64,000 nucleotides of DNA from Carya illinoinensis (lineage: Eukaryota; Streptophyta; Magnoliopsida; Fagales; Juglandaceae), in the NCBI RefSeq assembly GCF_018687715.1, contig NC_056761.1, positions 13,061,001 through 13,125,000 on the forward strand. Reading direction: 5' to 3'. Positions 12,766-25,900 of the stretch are shown here, one piece after another. Numbering within the stretch: the stretch's first letter is position 1; every line of letters begins with the position of its first letter. Made by a program: the position numbers and the translations under genes. The notes below the pieces were generated by a model. The model made no database searches. It was not told the origin of the DNA and worked only from the letters and a program-made list of their open reading frames with translations.

Positions 12766-13459
12766 CAACCAATGTCAATTTAACCAATAGGAAATTTTAA
12801 CCAACTATAAATAGTGGTTGCATCACATAAAAATGTACTAAATATCTAAATAATAAGACTAGAATAATTCAATGTTAATGAATAAATTCTCCATACCATT
12901 TGGCATAGGAAAATCTACCCCCAACATGAAACCATCTATTTTATTGTAATTAAACCACAAAATAATAACCTCCCTTTAGGGCCGGATCACTAAAATAATG
13001 ATTATATGATTATTGTTATAAATTAGGATGCTTTGGCTACTCCCAAAATACTCCGATAATCGGTCTTATATGATTATTTTTCAATAGATAAGGATGCTTT
13101 GACTACTCTCAAAATATTTCAAATAATCATAACCTCTAGCATCTTACTATAGGAAAAACAATATATATTGATCCACTAAAAATTAATACAATGAAGAAAC
13201 AATTCAAAAGCAAGCCCAGGAATAAAACCTTTTTTTTAAATAATAAAATATTATTTAAAAAACAATATTTTATTCATTTAAATTGGGCTAGTCAAAATTG
13301 TTTTGTGTAGATCAATACTTATTGAACATATAACTCATTCCAAAAGTTGGCTTTTATAGGGTGCCTTTTATGGGCAATTCTTTCTTAAAAGCCAAAGGCC
13401 TAATAAGGCCAAAATTGATAGAAGACCAAAACAAACAAAAAGTAAATCCATAGTTGAGG

Positions 13460-13507
<48 letters not shown>

Positions 13508-13753
13508 ACATTGCCGATCAATGCCTTGATGAATTTTACCATAGAAATGAATAGTACTACTAAATAAGTTCTCAGGAAAGATTCTTCTTTTCTAAACAGA
13601 ACTTAAAGGTTCACAGGAAAGATTAGAGGATCACAATGGTCTCGCTTAAGTTCCAATCTCTTAGACAGAGCTGTCTTAGATTGTACATATGCCCACTCCC
13701 ACAACAAAAGGCCATAAAATTTCTTATATCAAAGCAAATTTGATCTCACAAAG
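12766..13753 (-). other. Untranslated leader region of the copia element
   Basis: It lies between gag and the foreign LTR block at 13754. Two related copies of a roughly 65-75 base segment (AGGATGCTTTGGCTACTC / AGGATGCTTTGACTACTC, near 13030 and 13090) form a degenerate tandem duplication. A TA dinucleotide microsatellite occupies about 13462-13502. No gene seen. Confidence 0.5.
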
Positions 13754-14307
13754 TGTGACGCCCCCAACTCCCATGTACATGAAAATTGAGGCATCGAGAT
13801 GATGACAATCCGGGTCACACACCCCAACAACAAGTGCTAAATATGTGCACATACAACATGTGTAAGACAAAATACGCAGCGGATAAGTTAAAGTCAATCA
13901 ACTAAGTACTAGAATTTGTTAAATACAGAATTTCAAAATAAAATGTCTTTAAAAGTTATACAGTTATCCAATATAAATATAATACAAATGAAATACAATA
14001 ACCAAAAACGGGGAATAAATCCCAACCCACGAGAAAGTGATCCCCAATCACTCCTCCGACGGAGCTGCATCCTCAGGCTTTGCATCCTTATTTACATAAA
14101 AATTTACAGCACCGAGAAACGGTACCGCATGTAAGTAATAATCCAAATAGCCCACAAGATAAAAATACATTTATATAACCAACAAAATGCGTGCATATGA
14201 TGAAATATGCATGAAACCCAAAATATCAATTTCCCCGAAAATGAATATTTTCCAACGCACACCAAAATTCCATTTTGACCAAAAAATATATCCATTAAAA
14301 CAAATCT

Positions 14308-14605
14308 ACCATTTTCTCGAAAAATGACCCAACATAAATTCCACAATTCTCCCAAAAAATGGCCTAAAACATATCCAGTCCATTAAACAATCCGCCATTT
14401 TTCCAAAAAATGGCCCAACATAAAATTTCACAATTTTTTCAGAAAATGACCCAAAACATATTCAGTCCATTAAAACATCCGCAATTTTCTCAGAAAATGG
14501 CCCAACATAAAATTCCATCATTTTTCCAGAAAATGGCCTAAAATATATCCAGTCCATTAAAACATCTGCCATTTTTCCAGAAAATGGCCCAACATCCAAT
14601 TTTAC
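14308..14605. repeat. About 3.4 tandem copies of an 86-base unit
   Basis: Each unit contains CCATTTTTCCAGAAAATGGC (itself a small inverted repeat), CCAACATAAAATTCCA and CAGTCCATTAAAACATC, with unit-to-unit changes. Starts are near 14308, 14395, 14481 and 14567. The CCATTTT...AAAATGG inverted words occur twice per unit. No coding potential. Confidence 0.8.
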
Positions 14606-15779
14606 CGTATGCATAATGATCTTCCATAGGGATCATTTGCACACCCTAGCTCTTATCGCCACACCGCAGGTAACGACCACGCATGTGACTTCATAACGAG
14701 CGACACCGAGCTCCATGCCCAGCGCGTACCATGTCTAGGCATCCTCTAGCCCCTGCCAGCAGAGGGGTCACGGAGTCGACACGATAGTGTTACTGTATTA
14801 TCCTATCTTGTTGTCACCGGTGACAATCTAGGGGACGTCACTCAGTATATTCTGCTCCCGAGTGATCAGAGGAGTTCTATCGAAATAATGTCTCATCTCG
14901 GCTTGGGGTCATGATACACACGCACCCAAAAATCATTTTTCACATAAAAATCTAGATTTCAAATATACACATGAACATGCATGTAATTATACGAAAACTC
15001 AGTTTTCATTTACAAACATGAACATGCGTGCACCATGCAATGTATACAACAAGACACAAAGATATCCAAACAACAAATTCCAACATCAACCAATCACACA
15101 AACAACTATGTTCTCCAATTCAATGGACCCCATACTCCTCGGACTCAACGTCCGGCAAACCAACCGGAACACAAAGTATTTGTTAATACAAAATATATTT
15201 AAATCTCAAAAGTTATTTAAAAAATACTTATAGCTCCATAATATAATTTTCGGAGAATCACAGAGGTGTAAGAGGTGGCGGCAAAACAACATTACAGTGC
15301 AAAATGCAATATGGTCGTGGGTTTCAAAATACCCAAATTTGAACAGAGACAAATGAAGACTATGGAAGGTTAGGGTAGAGCTTAGGGGTGTTGGTGAACT
15401 GAAGGTAGTGATGGTTTGTTGTGGGTGGCAGCGTAGAGGGTGGTTGAAAGCCAAAAAGGCCAAATGGGAAAATGAGATAGTGGGGTTTCACCAGTGGCGG
15501 ATTGGGGTTGGGGAAGGGTGGTTTGGGTTGCTAGAGGGCCGATGATAAAGTGGTGAAGAGGTGGTGGCACAGGTGGAGCGAAAGCTATAGAACGGGAGAA
15601 AAGCCGTGGGTTTTGGTGGGCTTCGTGGTAGCGAACGATGGAGAGTTAGGGGCTGAGCTTGGTCAAGGATGTTGGCTGGCACAGGGGAAAGTTATGGTGG
15701 TGGTGGTGGTGGTGGTGGCACCGTTGGGTGGTGCATGGTGGCACAATGGGTACTAAACCCACTCGGGCTAAACACGACC

Positions 15780-15781
<2 letters not shown>

Positions 15782-15841
<60 letters not shown>
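15782..15841 (+). repeat. (GA)n microsatellite, about 30 units
   Basis: An uninterrupted GA run. Downstream (about 16000-16096) a second purine-only tract of GAAAA and GGAAA words follows. Open frames across both are repetitive Arg-Glu or Lys-Arg strings and are not genes. Confidence 0.9.
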
Positions 15842-15850
<9 letters not shown>

Positions 15851-16498
15851 GGGTCATGGTTGGGGTGGGTGAGGTCGTCGGCGTGAGGGGAAGGTGGTTG
15901 GGTGGGTGGTGACGCCAGACAGTGGCACACGGTGGCGGTGGAATGGGCTGAATCGAATGGAATAGAGAAAAGGGGAGAGGGCTTGCACACGGGCTTGGAG
16001 AAAAACAAGGGAGAAAAAGAAAAGAAAGGAAAAAGAAAGAAGAAAAGAGAAAGGGAAAAAGGAAAAAGAGGAAAAAGAAAAAGGAAAGGAGAGAAATGAG
16101 ATCCAGCCTTTCATCTTGGGTCTAAAAATGATCCCACGAAAATGATTTCAAAACAGCAATTTAAATAAAACTAATTTAAACACAATGACTAGGTAAAATA
16201 AAATAATAAAATCTAACAATAAAATTATTTAAAACAAAGCATTTTAAATAATAAACAATAATTTAATAATAAAATACATCGAATTAAATTTCACATTAAA
16301 AAATAATAAAATAATACCATGTAAATCATCTAAATTTAAAACGAGAAAGCCCATAATCTTAATAAATGCAATAATTACTTTGTCAAAATACATGTAAATA
16401 CGGAGTATCATACAAAGAAAACACAATAATATTATATTTTCATACTCAAACGAGAAAATACATATATCTCAAAAATTTGAATCAACAGGCATGAAGGT

Positions 16499-16511
16499 GG
16501 CTTTGATACCA
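16499..16511 (-). other. Primer binding site of the copia element
   Basis: The minus strand reads TGGTATCAAAGCC, the usual initiator methionine tRNA complement (consensus TGGTATCAGAGC). It sits two bases inside the 5' LTR at 16514-16907. Confidence 0.8.
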
Positions 16512-16513
16512 CA

Positions 16514-16907
16514 TGTAAGAATAATAAAATACAGAATACATTGTAGCGAAAATAATAAATTGCATACCTCCTGCCATGGTGATTCAAGAATGAGCAAGAG
16601 CTTAAAGAAAACTCACTTAAAGAGAAAGAAAGATTTGAGTATGAAGAGAATCTTCTGGCCTATGCCTTTTGATTGCCATACTGAAGTGTACACAAGCACT
16701 CTATTTATAGGCTAGGCTAGAGACCCTCTAACTGAGTTAGACTTGAACTATTCCTCCCATCAAGGAATAGATAGGGCTTATCCATTACTAGTTGTTCAAA
16801 ATAAAACTCTTAATCCCGTAGTTTAAATTTAAATTTAAACTTCTTAATAGATAAAATCTTATCAAAACTTGATAGGTAAGATGATCACTCTAAATAGAAC
16901 TCTAACA
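16514..16907 (-). repeat. 5' LTR of the truncated copia element
   Basis: A 394-base segment. In minus orientation it begins TGTTAGAGTTC and ends TTCTTACA, so it has TG...CA ends and abuts the primer site. A CTATTTATAG TATA-like word lies near 16700. No second copy exists in the window because the element's 3' end is missing. Confidence 0.7.
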
Positions 16908-17765
16908 TCAAGGTCTTATTCACAGCAACTTCCGTCAATGCACCATGCTGAGACACCTCAATCTCATGGCACAACTCATCCAGCTCTAGCGCATCATGCA
17001 CAATCTGGCCTTCTGAATCCTTAGCACCACTAATTGAACCTTGAATCTCATTCTCATGTTCCACTATAGGACCAACCTTCCCAATATTCGGAACCATGAA
17101 TCCTTCTGAATCCTTAGCACCACTAATTGAACCTTGAATCTCATTCTCACGTGCCACTACAGAACCAGCCTTCCCAATACCACTAGATTGCTTCACCAAT
17201 TTTTTCTCACACCAAACTTCCTTTCCTAAACCTTGATTCCCTACATCTTTCTTTTCCTTCTTTCTCCGAGGCAACAACTAATGACCCACATGAGAAACCA
17301 CTACTGTGTGACCTTATCTCTTACATTTAGAACAATAAAAACCTAACTTTTCATATATGACAGCTTGCCATCTCTTTTTATTAGCCACCACAATCAGAAA
17401 CCTTTGCACTAATTCTCCCGAGAAATCCATCTCAACAAAAATCCGCACACCTATAGCACGCGTATGATTGAAAGTCGCATTATGTATTCCCAAATACCAA
17501 CCAAATCTGGTAGCCAATATTTGGAGACAATCTCAACAATGCAAATGCATCATTAATCCTAGAAGAAAAATCCACTGCTTTGCCATCAATGGCTCAACAT
17601 TCAAATCAAAAGGTTTGGTCCATCTAAAGATGCGAAAACTACAACCTTCAATGATACGACCCTCTCAAGCCCAACCATGAACAAAATCCCTCTCATACGC
17701 CATCTGCACCAAGACATGATAATCATCCAATTAAAATCTAACATTTATGATATTTTCATTCCATT
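16908..17765 (-). pseudogene. LINE ORF1 fragment (DUF4283 and CCHC zinc knuckle)
   Basis: On the minus strand the order is that of plant LINE ORF1. DUF4283-like sequence (VLVQMAYERDFVHGWAREGR, then CSFRIFRWTKPFDL) lies near 17700-17590. MATRFGWYLG and the zf-CCHC_4 lead-in (WQAVIYEKLGFYCSKCKR) lie at 17517-17314. A charged tail follows to 16908. Stops interrupt it. The tail contains a duplicated 93-base (31-codon) unit. The copia 5' LTR abuts the fragment at 16907, so the copia element apparently landed in the LINE. Confidence 0.75.
17005..17195 (-). repeat. 93-base tandem duplication in LINE ORF1 tail
   Basis: Two copies start near 17010 and 17103, each encoding ENEIQGSISGAKDSEG and flanking residues (31 codons). 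The copies differ at only a few positions. The period is a multiple of three, so the frame is kept. Confidence 0.8.
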
Positions 17766-17769
17766 TCAA

Positions 17770-19965
17770 AATTTTGTGAAAAATCAACATTACGCTCGTA
17801 TCAAGATTTTCAAAGCAATAGCAGTGTCGAATTTACTAGCAATTGTTTCAAAGCTCACCTGCATACCTGTGGCATCCACCATCAACTATCTTATCCATAT
17901 ACATCTGCTCAAAATGGTCACATTGAAAGGAAACACCGCCATGTGATTGAGACTGCTTTGGCCTTTCTTTTCCACTCTCACATTTCCTCTTGCTTCTAGG
18001 TTGATGCCTTCAGCATCTACAACTTACATCATCAACCGTTTGCCCACACTGCTTCTTGAAGGGAAGTCAACTTTTGAGCTTCTATATGGTTCCTCTCTTA
18101 ATCATGAAAATCTTCATCCTTTTGCTTGTCGTGTTTATCCTTGTTTGCATGATTATATGCCTAACAAACTTTCTCCCTGCAGTATTCCTTGCCTTTTTTT
18201 GGGTTATAGTCCTTTTTATGAAGGGTTTTGTTGCCTTGATCTCACCACCACTAGGCTATATATCACTCGACATACTCAATTTGATCAAAATCATTTTCCT
18301 TCTCTCGATACCTTATTGGCTCAACCCATCTCCTTTATACACATTTCCAATTTTTTGGAACCAAGTCTTCTTCATAATAACTTGCCTCCCTTTTCCCCTG
18401 CGCCACATTCCCTATACATTCCTCAATCCGACTCTCACCATATGCTATTTGTATTGACCCAGTGGATAAGTCCTTGCATGTTGTTGATTCTCTTGCAGGA
18501 TCCCTTCACCGCACCTGGCTCCTAGTCTACCTTCTATTGACACCACTGCTTATCCTCATGTTCTTGATCTCACTTCTGATCTCGCAATTCCATTGGGCTC
18601 TCACCCTATGCTCACACGAGCTAAAGTTGGTATTTTCAAGACTTGCCATCCTGCGAATGTTGGTGTCTTAGGATCCTTTAAACTTCTTTATGCTCTTCTT
18701 GCATCTACTGAGCCTAAAGAATTCAAATCTGCTGCTAAGAATCCTGCATCAAGAATGCATTCCTCAATGATACTTTCACTAACCATGTTTATATGGAACA
18801 ACCTCTTAAGTACATTGATCCTCACTTCCCTAATTAGGTTTGTCAGTTGAAGAAAGCTCTCTATGGCCTCAAGCAAGCTCATCGTGCTTGGTTTTAGCAC
18901 TTCAACTCTTTTCTCATTACACTTGGTTTTTCGTGTAGCTATGCTGACACCTCTCTCTTTGCCTTTCATCAACAGTCTGACATTATCTATTTGCTTCTTT
19001 GTGTTCATGATATTATTATTATTGGCAACAACTCATCTCTTCTAGATATCTTTACTCACAAGCTCAATTCTGAGTTCGCCACTAAGGATTTGGGTCCTCT
19101 CAGTTACTTTCTTGGTCTTAAAGCTTCGCCCACTATCGATGGTCTTTTTATCAGTCAGCTGAAATATGCACAGGATATTCTTATTCGAGCTTAGTTGCTC
19201 GATAGCAAACCTGTTCACACCCCCATGGTTGTTTCCAGCAGCTGTCTACTAATGGTCCTCTTTTTTTGGATCTCACTCTCTACAGATCTTTGGTTGGGGC
19301 CCTTTAGTACTTGACCATCACATGCGCCCAGATATTGCTCATGCTGCAATTTTGTCAGCCAATTTCTGCATGCCCCAACTGCAGATCAACTTTCTTGCTA
19401 GTAAGTGTATTCTTCACTATGTCAAGGTCACACTCCAATTTGGTCTTACTTTTCGTCCGTCCACTTTTCTTTGTGCTTTAGTTACTTACTCTGATGTCGA
19501 CTGGGCAGGATGTCCTGATACTCGTCTTTCCACCACTGGCTACTTTATTTATCTTGGTGATAATTTGGTTTCTTGGAATTCCAAGAAACAACCTACTTTA
19601 TCATGTTCCAGCTGTGAATCTGAGTATCATGCCCTTGCGCTCATTGTAGCCAAACTTCTTTGGCTTACGCATCTTTTTCGTGACCTCAAGGTCCTCATTC
19701 CACAACAGCCTTTTCTCTTATGCGATAACAAAAGTGCGATATTTTTAAGCTCCAAACCCGTTTCTCACAAGCGGGTCAAGCATGTTGAATTAGACTTCCA
19801 TTTCCTTCAGGAACTTATTGTCGCTGGCAAACTTTGCACGCCATATGTGCTCTCTCACCTACAGGTTGCTGACATCTTCACCAAAAGTGTTCCTTGACCT
19901 TTCTTTGAATTTTTCAGATCCAAGCTTCACGTTCATTCAAATCTGACGCTAAGTTTGCAGGGGGG
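17770..19965 (+). mobile_element. Ty1/copia retrotransposon, 5'-truncated and broken
   Basis: The plus strand keeps the 3' half of a copia polyprotein. The integrase tail covers 17850-18400 (TTYIINRLPTLLLEGKSTFE, then ACRVYPCLHDYMPNKL). RT covers about 18700-19200 (KALYGLKQAHRAW; the DD box is reduced to a DIIII-type string near 19010; KDLGPLSYFLGLKA). The RT/RNase H linker and RNase H cover 19322-19897 (DWAGCPDTRLSTTGYFIYLG, CESEYHALA, LLCDNKSAI, ending ADIFTKSVP). Frameshifts split the domains. Everything before the integrase middle is missing at the LINE boundary near 17765. Confidence 0.85.
19958..19965 (+). other. Polypurine tract of the copia element
   Basis: GCAGGGGGG lies directly before TGTTGAGGG. 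This is the expected plus-strand primer position next to a 3' LTR. Confidence 0.6.
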
Positions 19966-20330
19966 TGTTGAGGGTACTTTGCCTTAATCTAAGGCTTGCT
20001 ATATGTGACATAATTGACCCCTAATTCTAGGAGATCCTTCTGTATCAATTTACATATACTTTCCATTTATTCTATAATCAGTTTTGATGATATTGATTTG
20101 TAATTATTTCACATAATCTGTAATTGATTATTTATAGAAAATACTCACCACTTTGCAAGTGTGGTGGTTTTCATCAAACCCTCTCAAGTGTTTTAATTTT
20201 TTTAAAATTATAATGAGTTTCACTATAAATAGAATGTTAACCACCGATTCATGTATAGTAAAATTATTTATAATTTACTTTAATTGCAATTAATTAAATC
20301 GAATTATTTTGCTCTAAACCCGATAATATA
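19966..20330 (+). repeat. Putative 3' LTR of the copia element (right end uncertain)
   Basis: It begins TGTTGAGGGTACTTTG right after the polypurine tract. CACTATAAATAGAATG near 20220 is a TATA-box-like word expected inside an LTR. The right boundary is a guess because no 5' LTR is available for comparison. Confidence 0.4.
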
Positions 20331-21360
20331 TATTGGAATTTGAAGAAGTTCATGATCTTGTTCGTGGCGAATAAAATTAAATGATGCTGTTCACAGTAGC
20401 ATCCATGGGTGTAGTCTCTTGTTCCTATATTGTTATCATCAATACTATTATTTGTCTTTAGTTTTTTCATCCCAATCACATTTATTGAGTTGACGCAGGC
20501 ATTTTAGATAGTTGATCATATAATTAAGTAGTTTGCATGTAAAATTACTTAAAATAATGCATCATATGAATAGCATTCATGATTTGCAAGTTCTTATGAA
20601 ATATAGAATAGCTAAAGTGTACATTCAAAGGCGTGCGGGCGACACCATATATATATATAAGAGATTCGATAAATACCCATAGATCATTATTGATTAGTCC
20701 TAAAATATCTTTGTAACATTATCCCACAACATGTTTAATAAGAAATTAGAATATTTCAATTCCAATATTAAAAGATTGACCCATAAGTAAAGCATGCGTT
20801 TAATGTTGAACGGAATGATGGGTAACATTAGTCATGATATAAAACATTATCAGTAGCCAATAGTTAAAAGTGCACAAATCTTAGTAAAAAATGATCAAGA
20901 AATTACAGCCAATGTACGTACAATCAAGCAAGCTATAATTTAATACAAATTCATATAAAACTTACACAGTGCAAGTTCTACTATCAGTCATCTATATATT
21001 CAAGCCCAAAATATAATTCATTGCCGTAATTGTTGTAATAGCCATCATAATATCAATTATCTTCTAGTATTTCCTCAAAATATTATTGATTCTGAAGTGA
21101 TTAAACCCCAAGTTTTTTATCCATTTAGAAAATTTTCTTCCAACCCCTTCCAGAGACATGGGGACGATGCTGAATTTTAGTGATTGAAGGTGGACTATTT
21201 AAATTTATAATCAAGCAATCAATCAAACTATAAAAAATAATCAACACATAGATTTTGGTCACGAAGTGGAAAGTCATTTGAAGAGCGTCTTCAAAATCTA
21301 AGACCACTCTGAGTATAAGTCATCACCTAAATCTACTATAGAATTTGAGTTTGTTACAAT
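20331..21360. other. AT-rich intergenic stretch, nothing recognised
   Basis: Only short open frames and a small TA run near 20651. No splice-bounded exon, element terminus or RNA gene was recognised. Confidence 0.5.
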
Positions 21361-21521
21361 CAATTTAAAAATGCTTACAACACTACCCTTGAAGTAACGA
21401 ACCTCGGCTTGCAACACGATGACTATCCTACTCAATCTTTGTACCTTGGCAGCTTCGAGCCATCGACCTTTCTATAGTTTCACCATGAGCACCAACTCAA
21501 TCTCTTCACCTAGGCGTTCCT

Positions 21522-22829
21522 ATGGCCAATGACATCACTCAACGCTGGAGTTCCCTAAAGTTAACCGATGAGGAACAACAAGTTGTTACACTCTCAGAAG
21601 AATCAATAGAAGCTACAAAGATCAGAGGTTGCCACTGCATCCTAGCTCTGATCCTTAATGATAGAATTGCCAATTGTGAGGCTTTCAAGACCACGATGGT
21701 AAAAGTGTAAAACTCAGTAGGGTGGATAACTTTCACTGAATTGGGAGTTAACAGGTTTCTCATGGAGTTCCAACTCCTATCAGATAGAAGAAAAGTCCTA
21801 CAAGGATGACCCTAGTCATTTGATAGACACCTTATCTACCTTAAAGAGTTTGAGGTAGATCTTCCTCCAAGTGAAGTGCAGTTTGCATCCGAACCTTTCT
21901 TGGTGTAGACACATAACATCCCAATCGCAACCATGAATAGGGGATGGATGAAAACATTGGTTCAGGTATCGGCAAGTACACAAGGTGGAAATTGATGAAC
22001 ATGGAGATAGATGGGAAAGCTTCCTAAGGTTTCAAGTTAAATTAAACCATTGATTCGTGGTAGATTGCTGAACTTTTTAGGCAAAAATACTTGGGTCCAT
22101 TTCAAATACAAAAGGCTCCCAAACTTTTGTTTCAAGTGTGGGCAGCTGAGTCACGACCAAGGGAAATGCTCAAAGTTTAACCAAGCACCTCAAGAAGAGG
22201 AACAATATGGCCCTTGGTTGCGGGCAGGGTCCACGATTTCCCAGCTCTTTTCTATTAAGAGATATGGTGGTTCATCAAAGACCTTTTAGGGAGATACTGT
22301 CTAGGAAGACTTAGGTGGGAAGGGGCCTTGGGAAGTGAACCATGCAAAGCCTCCATCAACAGTGTAAGTTAAGGTTTCAAGTTAGAAAATAGCAGCCACT
22401 TTTCAGGAGCAAATCTTGGACTAGATGCACCTAGATAGAAACTTGACCCCTGAGGTTTTAGTTCTTGCCACTATAGGAAAAGCTGCCGAGACAATGGCCA
22501 GTAGTGAGGGTCCAGAGGTCGCTTCACCTAAGGTCAATAACATATGTACCAACTTTCTTTATCCAATGAAAGTGTCAAAGCTGGTGGTTGACAGTCGAAA
22601 TACTGGCACCTTAGAGGATGCTAAAGTGTCAAATCCCCTTTTGCATGTTTCTCCTCCCATTGACATCCAAAATAACCCTTCTGCTATCTCTAAAGGAAAC
22701 CTGTGGAAAAGAAAAGCCAGAATTAAGGCCAGTATTCTATCCAAGCTTACAAACCAAGCCAAAGTCCCTAGAGAAACTAGACATTCAAAAAGATATGTCT
22801 TTGCTAGGGAGACCCTATCATCAACCTAG
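21522..22829 (+). pseudogene. LINE ORF1, nucleic-acid-binding protein
   Basis: It starts at ATG 21522 (MANDITQRWSSLKLTDEEQQ). DUF4283 sequence runs to about 22050 (GVNRFLMEFQ, DRHLIYLKEFEVDLPPSEVQ). A CCHC knuckle, CFKCGQLSHDQGKC (C-x2-C-x4-H-x4-C, all four ligands present), lies near 22130-22172. A low-complexity, Lys-rich tail follows to 22829. In-frame stops occur between the DUF4283 part and the knuckle. The expected role is RNA binding in the LINE ribonucleoprotein particle. Confidence 0.75.
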
Positions 22830-22949
22830 TTCAAAAGAAACCCAAAACAAAACTCAGACCTGAAAGGAGTATATCTCGGGTCCCAGTGAGCAGCCACACC
22901 TCGCTAAATAAACTTCTTAAGCTGGAATTACCAAGGGCTTGGGAACCCC

Positions 22950-25900
22950 CAGAAAATTCAAGAGCTTCACCTACTGGTGAAAACAAACTTCCCACCCTTG
23001 GTCTTACTCATTGAGACCAAGTGCAATAGTGATAAAATGGAAAGAATTCAGTGTAGGTTGGTTTTGAGCACTATTTTATTGTGAATAGTAGAGAGAGAAG
23101 TGGAGGACTAGCTTTCCTATGGAATTCTTCAGTGGACATTAAAATGAAACTTTGAAACTCTGAAGAGAATTATTCCCTAATCGAATGTCCCATGGCTGTG
23201 TTTTGGTGATTTCAATGAAATCACATGCATCATTGAAAATTTTGGTGCTGCAAGTAGACCATACAGGCAGAGGGTGGACATTAGAGAAACTCAAGTGCAG
23301 TGTGACTTAAAATAATCTTGGATTCGAAGGTGACACTTTCCCTTGGGCAAACACCAGAGAGGGGGGTCATTTTACCAAAGAGAGACTTGACGGGGCCTTT
23401 GGAAACATTGCATGGATTGACACCTTTGAGGAACATGATGTTCACCACTTATCTACATCCTTCTCAGACCACAGGCCAATCTTCATTCAAATTCATGACA
23501 AAGCTAAGAATTTTAAGGCCAAGAGGTCATTCAGGTACGAGGTCAGCTGGTACAAGAAGGAAGGTTATGGAGATTTAACCAAGAAGTCATAAGAAAACTT
23601 AACAAGGCAACAAAGTACACTTCAGATCACTCTACTGGGATTAAAACACTACCAAGAAAGTCTAAAATGGTGGAGTAGGAACATGCATAAAAGCCAAGGG
23701 GAAACTATAAAATCCAAAACAAAGATGATTAATCCACTCAAAGAGACAAATGAGGGGTATCTATTTATTGAAATTAAACCCCTTTAGTAGGAAGTGAGCC
23801 TCTTACTTGAAGCTGAGAATTCTAAATGTTAGCAAAGAGCCAAACAAACTTGGCTTAAAGAAAGGGATAGGAACACCACATACTTCAACAAGTGTGCTAG
23901 CCAAAGAAGAAAGCACAACTATATCATAAATATTCAAGATGAGCAGGGTGATTCAAACAAATCAGCAGGATATCAAGAAAGCCTTCCAACAATTTTTTAA
24001 GAATCTCTTCACATCCTTAAGGCCTACAAACATTCCAAAATGCCCTGCTTGCTTGCCAAAAACGATCACAGCAGAGATGAACTCAACCCTTTCAAGACCT
24101 TTCACTGTTGTGGAAGTTAAATAAGCTCTATTTAGCATGAACCCCATAGGGTCACCTGGCCCTGATGGGTTTCCAGCAACTTTTACCAGGGTCACTGGGA
24201 AGTAATAGGTGCAAGAATCACCAAAGCAACACTCGAGGTCCTCAATGAAGGATGCTAGTCCAACTCCATAAATGACACCTTGATTGCCTTGATCCCTAAG
24301 ACATCCTCTCCTTCCCAAGTGACAGATTTTTGCGCATAAGTTCATGCAATGTTCTCAACAAGATCATTGCAAAAACCTTGGCCAGCAATTTGAAACAGTT
24401 CCTTCCAGACATAATAGCACCTACTCAAACAACATGTCTCCGGGAGACTCATTAAAGACAATATAATAGTGGCATTTGAATCCCTCCATACCATGAACTC
24501 ATGATTAAAGGGAAAGGAAGGTTACATGGCCCTCAAGCTCGATATGAGTAAGGCCTATGATTGAATAGAGTGGCATTTCTTGAGATCAGTTATGCAATAG
24601 ATTGGCTTTAATGACAAGTGGACTGAGCTTGTAATGAAATGTGTGACATTGGTTTCCTACTCAGTCATCCTCAATGGATCACTTCAAGAGTCCTTTTAGC
24701 CTTCAAGGAAAGGGTCTAAGGCAAAGGGATCCCCAATCCCCTTACCTGTTTATCTTGTGTACAGAAGTCCTAAGTTGTTTGCTCAACAATGCTGCGAGTA
24801 ATAGGGTAATAACTGGCATGCCTATTAGAAGAAAGAAACTCTCCATTAACCATTTATTTTTTTGCAAATGATAATCTCCTCTTTTGCAAAGCAAACTCAA
24901 CTGAATGGAGCAACTTGTTTCTATTGCTAGAATCTTATGAAAATGCCTCAGGTCAAAGGTTGAATAAACAGAAGACTTCAATTTATTTCAGCACCAATAC
25001 AAAGGAAGAGACTAGAGAAACCGTCACAAGCATTGCAAGGATAAGGGGAACCAATTCTTCTAAAAGGTATCTTAGCCTCTCAGCTTTTCTTCGTAGGTCT
25101 CAAGCCCAATCTTTCAAGACCATACTGAACAGGGTGCAGGAAAAGCTTTCAAATTGGAAGACCAAGTTCCTCTCCCAAGCTGGCAAAGAAATCTTGATCA
25201 AAGTAGTCATCCAGGCGATCCCCACCTACTATATGGGAATTTTTAAATTACTAAGGCAATTGATGCATGAGCTTAACAAACTGGTGAGAAGCTTTTGGTG
25301 GGGTTAGCACACAAATGAGCACAAAATACACAGGGTTCATTGGGACACTAAAAAGGGTCAGGTGTTATGGGGGTATTGGCTTAAGAGATTTTGCAAATTT
25401 CAACCTTGCACTCTTAGCTAAACAAGGATGGAGACTTGTGTCCACATCAGGGTAACTGGCAGCAAAGGTCTTGAAGGAGAAGTACTTCCCAAGCTGCTCC
25501 TTTCTGTCAGCAAAACTTGGTTAGAATACTTCCTATTTATGGCAGAGTTTCATGGTTGCTCAATCCTTGCTGAATAAAGGTCTAATCTTAAGGATAGGTG
25601 ATGGTAAACAAACTGAGATATGGCATGACAGGTGGTTGCCTAGACCTTCAACCTTTAAACCTCAAAACTCCCTTAAATTTCTGCAAGAGAATACCAAAAT
25701 CTCATGCCTCATTGATCAATCAACAAACAAATGGAAAGTTGATATGGTAAATGCCATTTTCACAAAGGGGGATGCCTAGCTTATCTGTGAAATACCCATA
25801 AGCCCCTATTCAAAGCCTGACATACTCATATGGAGGTGCACCAATATAGGAGAATTCAGTGTGAAGAGTGCATACCATCTCCTCACTAAACTTGATAACC

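Larger units (their letters stand above)
13754..16487. mobile_element. Long LTR-like insert (TGTGACGCC...CAACA) inside copia leader
   Basis: The block starts TGTGACGCCCCCAACTCCC, a typical start of a class of plant Ty3/gypsy-type or non-autonomous LTRs, and can be read to ...GAATCAACA just before the copia primer site. It contains no retroviral domains, so it would be a solo LTR or a fragment. The bases outside (CAAAG on the left, GGCAT on the right) do not form a target duplication. It holds the 86-base tandem repeats, a GGT run (about 15692-15717) and a GA microsatellite. Classification is inferred from the terminus only. Confidence 0.45.

Noticed and set aside
15646..16114. Several long open frames over the GA and purine tracts
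   Set aside because: Arg-Glu, Ser-Leu and Lys-Arg repeats caused by the microsatellites.
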